From: Desulfurococcaceae archaeon UBA285
GTDB lineage: Archaea; Thermoproteota; Thermoprotei_A; Sulfolobales; Desulfurococcaceae
Reading direction: 5' to 3'
Assembly: GCA_002495025.1 (NCBI GenBank)
Contig: DADP01000024.1
Location: 39,356 to 103,355 of the forward strand
DNA: 64,000 bases
Shown piece by piece: positions 1 to 7,807 of this stretch. A model generated the notes under the pieces. It ran no database searches. It was not told the origin of the DNA and was given only the letters and a program-made list of their open reading frames with translations. The position numbers and the translations under genes are program-made. Within the stretch, counting starts at the first letter, position 1. Each line of letters starts with the position of its first letter.

Positions 1-25
1 ACAATTATCTTTTCTAACTAATTGA

Positions 26-33
26 TTTTTAAA
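26..33 (+). promoter_or_regulatory. TATA box of rpo6
   Basis: TTTTTAAA stands about 50 bases before the rpo6 start. Archaeal transcription begins about 26 bases past the TATA centre, which puts the start near base 56 and leaves a short leader. Confidence 0.55.
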
Positions 34-82
34 TCCCGATTTTTATTACACATTTAGATATCTTGTTTACTTGGTGGTGGAA

Positions 83-406
83 TTGAGTATTGCGCTTTTA
101 GAAGTTTATAGAAAAGTGTTCAGCCAGAAATTAACAAGATTTGAAATAGCTAGAGTAGTTGGTGTTAGAGCACTCCAATTATCTATGGGTTCTCCAAGCC
201 TAATAGATCTCTCCGAAGTCAAAGTATACGATCCAGTATACATTGCTATATTAGAGTTAATTAATGGATTATTACCAATGTCTATTTTAAGACCGAAAGA
301 GACAGGAGGAGTAGAACTTGTACCCGTCAGCAAACTCATTACACCAGAAGTTAGAAAATATCTTGAATCTATTCTCGAAAGCTGGGATCAAAGTCGTAGA
401 ACTTAG
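83..406 (+). CDS. rpoK: DNA-directed RNA polymerase subunit Rpo6 (RpoK/omega-like)
   Basis: This is the archaeal homologue of eukaryotic RPB6 and bacterial omega, a small subunit that clamps the largest RNA polymerase subunit. The diagnostic core LTRFEIARVVGVRALQLSMG is followed by a shortened LIDL segment and the motif GLLPMSILRP. Several starts are possible (TTG 71, GTG 74, GTG 77, TTG 83). I prefer TTG 83 because GGTG lies exactly six bases before it, the spacing seen at many genes here. The C-terminus is longer than in many homologues. The usual neighbours of rpoK (rpoN, rps2) are about 62 kb away at the other end of the window. The next gene begins inside this one. Confidence 0.88.
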   Translation: MSIALLEVYRKVFSQKLTRFEIARVVGVRALQLSMGSPSLIDLSEVKVYDPVYIAILELINGLLPMSILRPKETGGVELVPVSKLITPEVRKYLESILESWDQSRRT

Positions 407-1457
407 AGACTACGGGTTTACAGTAGACCTAGTTCTCCAAGAACCAATAGAATCCAGTTTGTTTAGTAAACTCTATCGTCAATTACTATTGGAATATAAT
501 GTTTTAATGATTCAATTAAAAGACGTGTTTCCCATCGTTAGACTTCTTCCATATACTAGTAGACACCACTCCCTCTACAGGTATAGATGGATTCTCACAA
601 TACTCACATTTACAACTGTTTTTCTAACAGGATTTGGACTATCTCAATCACTTTATAGTTTAACTGGGCATATTTCAACAATAGAGTTAATTCTATATTC
701 TCTCTCATACACTATTCTCTTCCTTACCACTCTTCTATCACATGAGCTGGGACATGTATTTGCAAGTAGGAAAAATAGTATTGAAGTAGAAGGCCCAGTT
801 TTAATTCCAGCCCCTCCAATCCAGCTTGGATTTATTGGTACTCTTGGAGCAGTAATATTTACTAAAACACCACCACCTACAAGGAAGTCACTAGCACAGC
901 TTGGAATATCAGGGCCTCTCACAGGGTTTATAATTGCAACTCTAGTTGGACTACTAGGACTTTATTTATCGCCAATTCTACCATTTGAAACAGTTGAAAA
1001 ACTCGTTGAAACTGGTGAAGTTCAACCATTAGCGTTTGCTAGTTTAATATTCTACCTTATTCTTGGATTAAAAAACACAGAGAGCGGGGTTCTCATTATA
1101 CATCCTATACTCTTTATTGCATACATTATGTATTATATTACATTCCTCAACCTACTACCAATTGGTCAATTAGATGGAGGCCACGTAGTGAGGAGTATTA
1201 TAGGGAGTAGAGAGTTTAAATTCATTAGTACACTCACACCAATAGTATTTCTAGTAGTGGGGTTAACACTCCAGGTTTTATATGGAATAGGATTTGTATA
1301 TATTGGTATTGGCTTATTGACCACCATATTGTATGTTATAATAGGTGTTCACGGACACCCCGGAGTGGCAAATCAATACGATGAAAGCAAGTGTAAATGG
1401 TGTATACTTACATATATTGTACTATTGGTTTTAACTATTCCAATACCTTTAACATAA
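318..1457 (+). CDS. Membrane-embedded site-2-type metalloprotease (M50 family)
   Basis: A polytopic membrane protein with the zinc motif HELGH at about residues 142-146 and the second motif LDGGH at about 285-289. Together these define M50 intramembrane proteases, which cut transmembrane segments of regulators or other membrane proteins. A soluble N-terminal part of about 90 residues precedes the helices. The TTG start at 318 lies within rpo6 and has GGAGG eight bases upstream. An in-frame TTG at 363 would halve the overlap. A C-terminal CKWC pair lies beside the last helix. The substrate is unknown. It probably shares a transcript with rpo6. Confidence 0.85.
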   Translation: MYPSANSLHQKLENILNLFSKAGIKVVELRDYGFTVDLVLQEPIESSLFSKLYRQLLLEYNVLMIQLKDVFPIVRLLPYTSRHHSLYRYRWILTILTFTTVFLTGFGLSQSLYSLTGHISTIELILYSLSYTILFLTTLLSHELGHVFASRKNSIEVEGPVLIPAPPIQLGFIGTLGAVIFTKTPPPTRKSLAQLGISGPLTGFIIATLVGLLGLYLSPILPFETVEKLVETGEVQPLAFASLIFYLILGLKNTESGVLIIHPILFIAYIMYYITFLNLLPIGQLDGGHVVRSIIGSREFKFISTLTPIVFLVVGLTLQVLYGIGFVYIGIGLLTTILYVIIGVHGHPGVANQYDESKCKWCILTYIVLLVLTIPIPLT

Positions 1458-1498
1458 ATACAGTATTCTAACAATATAGTAGTAGGGGAGCAAGAAGA

Positions 1499-3577
1499 TT
1501 GTACTGGCACACAAGTGAACACTATTTAAGCAAACTACAAAGACCAATCAGTATATGGAGCCTACATGGTAGAGTACTTGTAGTAGCTGAAAAACCAAAA
1601 GCAGCTAGAAAAATAGCTGAAGCACTGTCCTCTAACTACATAGTTAGAAAATACTATTCACTACCATACTACGAGATAAAACAAGATGGATTGACAATAA
1701 TTATAGCGAGCGCTGCCGGCCACTTATACGAACTCTACACTAGTCAATCAGGCTATCCTGTTTTCACCTATGAATGGGTACCAGCATATATTGCAAATCA
1801 AGAAAAGAAACACGTAAAAATATACCTCGACCTACTTCGAGAACTATTTAAAAACTGTAACTACTATGTTAATGCATGCGACTACGATATTGAAGGAAGC
1901 GTTATTGGATATTTATTAATTAAAAATCATGGAGACGAAAAAAGAGCATTAAGAGCAAAATTCTCGAGTTTAACTCCAGCTGAAATAAGAGAATCATTTA
2001 CAAAACTTTCCCCTCTAGACTACCCGATGATAGAGGCTGGTCTCTGTAGACACGAACTCGACTGGATGTGGGGTATAAATATTAGCCGGGCTTTAATGCA
2101 CGCTGTTTTAACAGCTACTAGGAAAAAAGTAATACTTAGCGCTGGTAGAGTACAAACACCCACACTTAAACACGTATACGAGTACGAAGTAAAACGAGGA
2201 GTATTCATCCCTCTACCACAATACAGTATTACTGTAACTGTGAAAAAAGGAAGCGACTTAATAGTATTTGAATACGTTAAAAACCCTGTTGAATCCTCTC
2301 AAGAAGCGAAATTAATTAAACAAATAGTTGAAAAATCCAAGTTCTTAATAGTTAGAAACGTTGAATCTTCAAGTATAAGGTATAATCCTCCACCACCATT
2401 TAATCTAAGCGACCTACAAGACGAGGCCTCGCGAATATATGGTTTTAGCCCCATGAAAACGCAGGAAATAGCCGAGCAATTATATCTAGATGCGTTAATA
2501 AGCTATCCAAGAACAAATAGTCAAAAACTACCACCAACACTAAATTACAAAGCAATACTGAGCAAACTAGGAGAAAACAGAGAGTATAGAGACCTAGTTA
2601 CAAGACTACTAAGTGAAACAAAGGGATTTCTAAAACCAAGAGAGGGAGAGAAAGAAGACCCTGCACACCCAGCTATTTATCCAACCGGTATTCAACCAGG
2701 AGAACTATCCAAAGAACAAAAAGCTATCTACGACTTAATAGTTAGAAGATTTCTAGCTACTTTTGCACAGCCAGCCCTAGTATACCACTTAAAAATAGAG
2801 GTATCAACACCAGACAATAAATACTTCTTTACAGCTACTGGTCAGTCAATAGAAAACCCCGGGTGGTTTGTCTACTATCCATTTCATACACCTGCAACAA
2901 AACTACTACCATATATGCGCCCCGGAGAGAAGCTAGAAGTTGTAAAGGTTACAGCGAGAGAGTCTTATACAAAACCACCACCTAAACTCAAGAAAATCGA
3001 TATATTAAAATGGATGGAAAACATTGGAATAGGTACTGAATCCACGCGTGCTATAATTATTGAGAAATTATTTGACCGGGGATACTTGAAAAACACAAAA
3101 GATGGAGTTGAAATATCAGATCTTGGCATGGGAGTTATAGAAGTCATAGAAGCGTTTTTCCCAGACCTCGCCAGCGTAGAGTTAACTAGGAAATTCGAGG
3201 TATTAATGGATGAAATAATGCATGGAAAGAGAAAAAGAGAAGAAGTAATTATGGAGGCTAAACGAGTAATAAAAACACTCCTCGACAACTTCGACCAGAA
3301 AATAAACGAAGTAGGAGTAAATCTATCTAAAAAACTCGCATTAATAAACAATTATGAGAAGTGTATTATTCCAGAATGCCGTGGAGACGTATATACAAAG
3401 GGTTTATGTAGACTACACTATAATGCACTAGAATCAATAATTAAAAACTATGAAGAGTGGACTAGGAGAAAACAGATTTCATACAATGAATACCTAGAGA
3501 AACTAGCTAAAATGAAGTCGACTGGTAAATATGTTAGAGATGTATTAAACTACTATTTACTGAAAAACAAGAAGTAG
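1499..3577 (+). CDS. topA: DNA topoisomerase I (type IA)
   Basis: Type IA topoisomerase that relaxes negative supercoils by a single-strand break and a 5' phosphotyrosine link. The Toprim domain opens with GRVLVVAEKPKAARKIA (about residues 24-40) and carries the acidic motif CDYDIEG near 127. The catalytic tyrosine is in ISYPRTNS (about Tyr336). A C-terminal zinc-finger-like segment has cysteines in CIIPEC and a CRLH motif near residue 640. Start TTG 1499 has GGGGAG eight bases upstream. It follows the M50 protease by 41 bases on the same strand. The length (692 aa) is normal for an archaeal TopA/Topo III-like enzyme. Confidence 0.92.
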   Translation: MYWHTSEHYLSKLQRPISIWSLHGRVLVVAEKPKAARKIAEALSSNYIVRKYYSLPYYEIKQDGLTIIIASAAGHLYELYTSQSGYPVFTYEWVPAYIANQEKKHVKIYLDLLRELFKNCNYYVNACDYDIEGSVIGYLLIKNHGDEKRALRAKFSSLTPAEIRESFTKLSPLDYPMIEAGLCRHELDWMWGINISRALMHAVLTATRKKVILSAGRVQTPTLKHVYEYEVKRGVFIPLPQYSITVTVKKGSDLIVFEYVKNPVESSQEAKLIKQIVEKSKFLIVRNVESSSIRYNPPPPFNLSDLQDEASRIYGFSPMKTQEIAEQLYLDALISYPRTNSQKLPPTLNYKAILSKLGENREYRDLVTRLLSETKGFLKPREGEKEDPAHPAIYPTGIQPGELSKEQKAIYDLIVRRFLATFAQPALVYHLKIEVSTPDNKYFFTATGQSIENPGWFVYYPFHTPATKLLPYMRPGEKLEVVKVTARESYTKPPPKLKKIDILKWMENIGIGTESTRAIIIEKLFDRGYLKNTKDGVEISDLGMGVIEVIEAFFPDLASVELTRKFEVLMDEIMHGKRKREEVIMEAKRVIKTLLDNFDQKINEVGVNLSKKLALINNYEKCIIPECRGDVYTKGLCRLHYNALESIIKNYEEWTRRKQISYNEYLEKLAKMKSTGKYVRDVLNYYLLKNKK

Positions 3578-3584
3578 TAGCAAG

Positions 3585-4016
3585 TTAACTCCTTATTTTC
3601 AATGCAAGTCCTCCAATACAGGGTATTTTAACAATATAATCGTTTATCTCTACGACTTTTCCAACTACTTTATCAAATGGAATGCGGCCACCATAATAGA
3701 TGTCTGGTCCGGGGTTGTTGTCGCCTAGTGTAACATAGTAGTATTTACCTGCTTCGATAAATATTTTGATTACTCTGTGTACAACTAGGCTACCACTTGG
3801 TTCTTGGTAGACAATGACATCTCCCACGTGTATGTTTTCTGGCCGTGTTTTCACAATGAAAACAATATCTCCTTCTCTCAGAAGTGGAAGCATACTTCTT
3901 CCTTTAACAACAGCTATTGTTAGTACTCCAGTGTAGATGGAGTATACTATTATTCCTCCTATAACGAGGAAAACAATTAACGCTATTAATTGCCGTGAAC
4001 GGTTTTCCTCGCTCAT
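3585..4016 (-). CDS. Archaeal signal peptidase I (Sec11-like)
   Basis: Removes signal peptides from Sec-exported proteins on the outer face of the membrane. One N-terminal helix (IALIVFLVIGGIIVYSIY) anchors it. The catalytic serine is in GRSMLPLL (about residue 41 from the chosen start), the conserved histidine in VVHRVI, and aspartates in GDNNPGPD. Histidine in place of the bacterial lysine marks the ER/archaeal type. I chose ATG 4016, just after the stop of the upstream zinc-ribbon gene. ATG 4055 is also in frame but would overlap that gene by 32 bases. It is the last gene of a three-gene minus-strand operon. Confidence 0.88.
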   Translation of the reverse strand: MSEENRSRQLIALIVFLVIGGIIVYSIYTGVLTIAVVKGRSMLPLLREGDIVFIVKTRPENIHVGDVIVYQEPSGSLVVHRVIKIFIEAGKYYYVTLGDNNPGPDIYYGGRIPFDKVVGKVVEINDYIVKIPCIGGLALKIRS

Positions 4017-4023
4017 ATCTATC

Positions 4024-4329
4024 TTATTCCTCGTCTTCTTCTCTAAGTATTTCATCGAGGTCCAATACTATTTCCTTAGGGGGTCTTGTTTCTTCTTCTT
4101 TTAAAACCTCTCCTTTACCCTCTACTTCTACTCCTCCTCCAACTTTCAATTTACTTACTACTCCCTTCCATGTGTAGTTGCAGTCTTTGCATTTGAATAC
4201 TCCCATTACAGTAATTGTTATTCTACCGGCTTTGTCTGGGAGTGGCGAGACGAGATTCCATGTTCTAGTTACTTCTACATTTAAAGACCCGCATTTAGGG
4301 CATTTCTTTACATCTTCTTTCTTCTTCAA
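4024..4329 (-). CDS. Zinc-ribbon protein of unknown function
   Basis: A 101-residue protein with two CxxC knuckles: CPKCGS near residue 10 and CKDC near residue 47, about 35 residues apart. This is a classic zinc ribbon. The remainder is a charged, mostly acidic tail ending in a run of Glu and Asp. It resembles transcription-factor or nucleic-acid-binding ribbons, but I do not recognise a named family. The TTG start at 4329 lies one base past the stop of the upstream membrane-protein gene, so the two are tightly coupled. Pairing with a signal peptidase gives no clear functional hint. Confidence 0.7.
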   Translation of the reverse strand: MKKKEDVKKCPKCGSLNVEVTRTWNLVSPLPDKAGRITITVMGVFKCKDCNYTWKGVVSKLKVGGGVEVEGKGEVLKEEETRPPKEIVLDLDEILREEDEE

Positions 4330-4330
4330 T

Positions 4331-4639
4331 TTACTTCACCAGGGTATAGTATACTAGGCTTAATACTATTGGTATAGGTGTAGTAACGACAATATAAATA
4401 TTTCTACGTAGTTTCTCCACAAAGACTATTATTGAGTATAACAGTACACTGGTAGCAATACATAGAAATACTATTCCATCCAGATAGGAGTAGTAAATCA
4501 ATGGAAGAACATATAGCGCCAAGGGAAAAGCCAGGTATAACACCGTGTTTTTAACTCTACTATAATTTAAAACCGTGTATACCATCCACGCTATATATGA
4601 TAACACTATATTAGCCAATAGCAATATATCTCCATCCAT
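4331..4639 (-). CDS. Small hydrophobic membrane protein, unknown
   Basis: About 102 residues, almost entirely hydrophobic, with three to four predicted transmembrane helices and a short basic loop (EKLRRN). No family is recognised. ATG 4639 is preferred because GGTG sits six bases upstream of it. An in-frame GTG lies at 4648. It is the first gene of the minus-strand trio ending with signal peptidase. The start lies only about 25 bases from the divergent enolase start, so the enolase promoter must lie inside this coding region. Confidence 0.6.
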   Translation of the reverse strand: MDGDILLLANIVLSYIAWMVYTVLNYSRVKNTVLYLAFPLALYVLPLIYYSYLDGIVFLCIATSVLLYSIIVFVEKLRRNIYIVVTTPIPIVLSLVYYTLVK

Positions 4640-4663
4640 GGAAAACACCAGGGCGTGGTATAT

Positions 4664-5980
4664 ATGTCACTATTTGAAATATATTGGGACTCACTAATAA
4701 TAAGAGACGTCAAAGCAAGAATGATTCTCGACAGCAGAGGAAATCCAACTGTTCAAGTTAGAGTTGTAACAGAGGGACTAGGTGTAGGAGTAGCAAACGC
4801 CCCCAGTGGAGCCTCGACGGGAATACATGAAGCAGTTGAAATACGTGACGGTGGAAGAGAATACATGGGTAAAGGCGTAAAGAAAGCAGTGGAAAACGTA
4901 AATAAAATTATAGCTCCCGCCATTATTGGAATGAACGCAATGAAACAACGTGAAATAGACTATAAAATGATCGAGATAGATGGAACAGAAAACAAGAGCA
5001 GACTTGGTGGAAACGCCATAGTTGCTACTAGTCTAGCTGTTGCAAAAGCCGTTGCAAACACGATTGGACTACCACTATACATATATCTCGGTGGTAAAAC
5101 AGCAGAATACCTACCAGTCCCCTTATTAAACATTATAAATGGAGGAGTACACGCAGGCAACAAACTAGACTTTCAAGAATTCATGATTGTTCCAGCTGGA
5201 TTCAACGACTTTACAGAAGCTATCAGGGCAGCCGTTGAAACCTACCATGCATTGAAGACACTACTCAAAGAGAAATATGGTCCTCTAGCAATCAATGTAG
5301 GAGATGAAGGAGGATATGCACCACCACTAGAAAAGAGTAGAGATGCACTAGACCTACTAGTTAAAGCAATTGAAAAAGCTGGTTATGAACCAGGTAGACA
5401 TATAGCTCTAGCACTAGATGCAGCTAGTTCAAGACTCTACAGAGAAGACTTGAAACTATACATCCTCGAAGGAGAAGGCAAGCATTTAACTAGAGAAGAA
5501 ATGATCTCGTTCTACGAAGAACTAGTTAGAGACTATCCAATAGTGAGCATTGAAGACCCATTACACGAAGAAGACTTTGAAGGCTATACAATGATTACTA
5601 AAGCACTAGGCTCAAAAATACTAATAGTAGGTGATGACCTATATACAACCAATCCAAAGAGACTAAGTAAAGGTATTGAACTAGGAGCAACAACAGCAAT
5701 ACTCGTCAAAGTAAACCAGATTGGAACACTAACAGAAACCATTGATGTCGTTAAAATGGCCCATGAAAACAACATGAAAACAATAATAAGTCATAGAAGC
5801 GGAGAGACGGAAGACACTAGTATAGCAGACATAGCAGTGGGATTAAACGCAAAACTAATAAAAACAGGTGCACCAGCGAGAAGCGAGAGAACAGCGAAAT
5901 ACAATAGACTACTAGAAATATATGAAGAACTAGAAAAACCAAGATACCCAGGCTTCCAGGTCTTTCCAAGGAAGCCATAA
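4664..5980 (+). CDS. eno: Enolase (phosphopyruvate hydratase)
   Basis: Interconverts 2-phosphoglycerate and phosphoenolpyruvate in glycolysis and gluconeogenesis. Signature stretches are [15 protein letters not shown] at the N-terminus, GASTGIHEA, the metal-binding acidic positions in [14 protein letters not shown] and [13 protein letters not shown], the catalytic lysine region [14 protein letters not shown], and [14 protein letters not shown]. Length (438 aa) is normal. ATG 4664 is the family-typical start; an in-frame GTG lies at 4655. It is a single gene, divergent from the membrane-protein operon. In many archaea eno sits beside rpoK and rps2; here the cluster is broken up. Confidence 0.95.
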   Translation: MSLFEIYWDSLIIRDVKARMILDSRGNPTVQVRVVTEGLGVGVANAPSGASTGIHEAVEIRDGGREYMGKGVKKAVENVNKIIAPAIIGMNAMKQREIDYKMIEIDGTENKSRLGGNAIVATSLAVAKAVANTIGLPLYIYLGGKTAEYLPVPLLNIINGGVHAGNKLDFQEFMIVPAGFNDFTEAIRAAVETYHALKTLLKEKYGPLAINVGDEGGYAPPLEKSRDALDLLVKAIEKAGYEPGRHIALALDAASSRLYREDLKLYILEGEGKHLTREEMISFYEELVRDYPIVSIEDPLHEEDFEGYTMITKALGSKILIVGDDLYTTNPKRLSKGIELGATTAILVKVNQIGTLTETIDVVKMAHENNMKTIISHRSGETEDTSIADIAVGLNAKLIKTGAPARSERTAKYNRLLEIYEELEKPRYPGFQVFPRKP

Positions 5981-6027
5981 AACAAGAAAAAAAATACTTT
6001 ATTTTTATCTTTTAAACTGGTTTAATC
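5981..6027. terminator. Bidirectional A/T-rich terminator between eno and the subtilase gene
   Basis: The 47 bases between two convergent genes hold a run of eight A followed by TACTTTATTTTTATCTTTT, so both strands carry a T-rich run after their stop codon, as expected for archaeal termination. Confidence 0.45.
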
Positions 6028-7254
6028 CTAGACTCTAAGACCGTTATATACTGCGTAGTATGCATCTACTAATCCATATCCATATAGGTAGTCGTAGCCA
6101 GAGGCGCCGAGGTCTATTGCTGTAGCTGTAATTAAGTATTCAACTGTACTTGGTGATAGCTTTGGCTTACCAGCAGCTAGTCTTAGAGCTTGCATTAGAG
6201 CTACCACTCCTGATACATGTGGACAGGCCATGGAGGTTCCACTCATTGATCCATATTTACCGCCTGGTAGAGTCGAGTAGATGTTTACACCTGGAGCTAC
6301 AACGTCTGGCTGCCTGTTGCTCCAGCTTGGAACATTATAGTTGATGTCTACTGCTCCAACAGCAATTACTTCCGGATAACAAGCTGGACAGCTTGGAGAA
6401 GACGCTCCCTCGTTTCCAGTTGCTGCTACTAATACTACTCCATAGCTATATGCATATTTAACTGCATCATATAGTGTCGAAGAGCCTGAGCCGCCAAGAG
6501 ACATTGAGATTACATCTGCATCATCAGCTGTTCCGGGCACGCCGTCTGGGCCCTTGGTTGCTTCAATGATACCCTTTGCAATGTCGCTAATGTATCCGCT
6601 ACCACTGTCGCTTAGGACTTTAACGGCGTAGAGTTGTGCTTTGGGTGCTACGCCGGCTACGCCGTAGCCGTTTAGTCTAGCTGCTATTATTCCAGCGACG
6701 TGTGTTCCGTGTCCATTACGGTCTCTACACTTGGATAGGTCTGTTCCCTTGTAGAATGACCTGCCATTGTTGAGAGACATTATACAGTATTTAACAGCAC
6801 CTTGTAAATCAGAGTGCGAGTAGTCAATACCAGTATCTAGTACTGCTACTTGTATAGTAGAATAGTATCCATAAGCTGCATCTCCATATATACTACTATA
6901 TGTGGACCAAACTTCATCTGCATATATCATGTAGATGTTCCATTGGACTTCGCCGTGGTGTTTAACTTCTCTATCTTCTTCTATAAATCTAACAAATGGC
7001 TTCTTCATTAAATATGAAATGATAGATCTAGGTGCTTCTACAACAACTACGTTTATTTCGGGTATTTCACTTACTACTTTACATACTTTGCACTGTGAGA
7101 GTAGTTGATTTACATCTCCATTGAGGCCAATAGCTATTCTTACTACTCCACTATTTAACTGGTCTTCTGAAATTACTGGTGGTGTAGTTGAGATTAGAAT
7201 TACTCCTATAAAGGCTAGTAAAACTAGTTTTCTACCCAGTATTGTGGTGGACAC
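6028..7254 (-). CDS. Secreted subtilisin-like serine protease (S8)
   Basis: Extracellular peptidase with an N-terminal signal segment (LVLLAFIGVILIS), an inhibitor-like propeptide (about residues 35-100) and a catalytic domain. The triad is Asp140 (VAVLDTGIDYSHSDL), His182 (NGHGTHVAGII) and Ser341 (GTSMACPHVSGV), with oxyanion Asn281 (AATGNEG). Four cysteines lie in the mature part. It stops soon after the catalytic domain with no added C-terminal domains, a size like pernisine of Aeropyrum. Start GTG 7254 has GAGGTG eight bases upstream and a TATA box at 7300-7307. It suits a peptide-fermenting heterotroph. Confidence 0.92.
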   Translation of the reverse strand: MSTTILGRKLVLLAFIGVILISTTPPVISEDQLNSGVVRIAIGLNGDVNQLLSQCKVCKVVSEIPEINVVVVEAPRSIISYLMKKPFVRFIEEDREVKHHGEVQWNIYMIYADEVWSTYSSIYGDAAYGYYSTIQVAVLDTGIDYSHSDLQGAVKYCIMSLNNGRSFYKGTDLSKCRDRNGHGTHVAGIIAARLNGYGVAGVAPKAQLYAVKVLSDSGSGYISDIAKGIIEATKGPDGVPGTADDADVISMSLGGSGSSTLYDAVKYAYSYGVVLVAATGNEGASSPSCPACYPEVIAVGAVDINYNVPSWSNRQPDVVAPGVNIYSTLPGGKYGSMSGTSMACPHVSGVVALMQALRLAAGKPKLSPSTVEYLITATAIDLGASGYDYLYGYGLVDAYYAVYNGLRV

Positions 7255-7299
7255 TATTAACCCACCTCATACTCGTAGTATAGCATACAAAAGAATGGA

Positions 7300-7307
7300 C
7301 TTATAAA
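7300..7307 (-). promoter_or_regulatory. TATA box of the subtilase gene
   Basis: TTTATAAG on the minus strand, about 46 bases before the GTG start. Transcription is predicted to begin near 7277, leaving a leader that carries the GAGGTG ribosome site. Confidence 0.6.
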
Positions 7308-7380
7308 CTTACAAAAGGAGTAGTAACTGGGTTTTAATGAATGGTTAATGTTGTAGAGTAGTTTATTCTCTATAAAAACA

Positions 7381-7632
7381 CTATATAAACAATCCAGTTA
7401 TCATTAAAATCAATGCTAGTGCTAACATGAATTTAATGAATTGCTTTACAGTCATATTGGGTATTTCTCTTATAGCAACAATTAATATTCTTATAAATAA
7501 TACTGTAGCCATTACTACTAGTATTATAAACCCGGCTAGAAATAACCAGTATCCAATTCCCTGCATACTGGCTAAACTCTCACCTATTCTTGCTATAAAC
7601 TCGCTGATTTTACTTATTGTTGGTGTATTCAT
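7381..7632 (-). CDS. Small two-helix membrane protein, unknown
   Basis: About 83 residues with two hydrophobic helices (GYWLFLAGFIILVVMATVLF and FMLALALILMITGLFI) separated by a short loop IREIPNMTVKQ. This hairpin topology resembles many small archaeal membrane proteins, and no family is recognised. ATG 7632 is preceded by GGGG five bases upstream; a TTG at 7650 is in frame. A minus-strand TTTAAAA lies near 7667-7674. The opposite strand has a 76-codon open frame over the same bases, but it shows no better start and is treated as a shadow. Confidence 0.5.
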   Translation of the reverse strand: MNTPTISKISEFIARIGESLASMQGIGYWLFLAGFIILVVMATVLFIRILIVAIREIPNMTVKQFIKFMLALALILMITGLFI

Positions 7633-7698
7633 TGTAGCCCCTATTTTCAATTCCTAAATAATTTGTTTTAAAGAGGGGGTCTAGTAGAATCAATAATA

Positions 7699-7766
7699 TT
7701 GGTGATGAAGGTTAAAAGCGTGTAGCCCTTTCTCGGGGCGATGACAGGTGCCAGGCTTCTGACGGT
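7699..7766 (+). ncRNA. C/D box sRNA (2'-O-methylation guide)
   Basis: A complete C/D arrangement: box C GTGATGA (7702-7708), an internal C'-like GCGATGA (about 7738-7744) and box D CTGA (7759-7762). The guide before D' contains GCGTGTAGCCC, the exact complement of the conserved archaeal 16S segment GGGCUACACGC. The guide before D, AGGTGCCAGGCTT, is complementary to the GGCACCU stretch near the peptidyl-transferase centre of 23S rRNA. The rRNA sequences are recalled, not searched. The D' box (near 7731) is degenerate. The RNA ends just before the cdvA promoter, and no coding frame uses this gap. Confidence 0.82.
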
Positions 7767-7781
7767 TTTTAAGTAAAACCG
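7763..7781. promoter_or_regulatory. Palindrome containing the cdvA TATA box
   Basis: CGGTTTT and AAAACCG form a perfect seven-base inverted repeat around TAAGT. The TATA box TTTTTAAG (7766-7773) lies inside it, giving a predicted start near 7796 for cdvA. The same hairpin directly follows box D of the sRNA, so it could also end that transcript. A repressor site covering the TATA box is an inference. Confidence 0.55.
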
Positions 7782-7807
7782 AGTTGATTAAACAAGTGGT
7801 GTAAGAT

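Noticed and set aside
7427..7657. Plus-strand 76-codon hydrophobic frame
   Set aside because: It is the complement of the small membrane protein on minus; hydrophobicity mirrors across strands, and the minus frame has better start signals.
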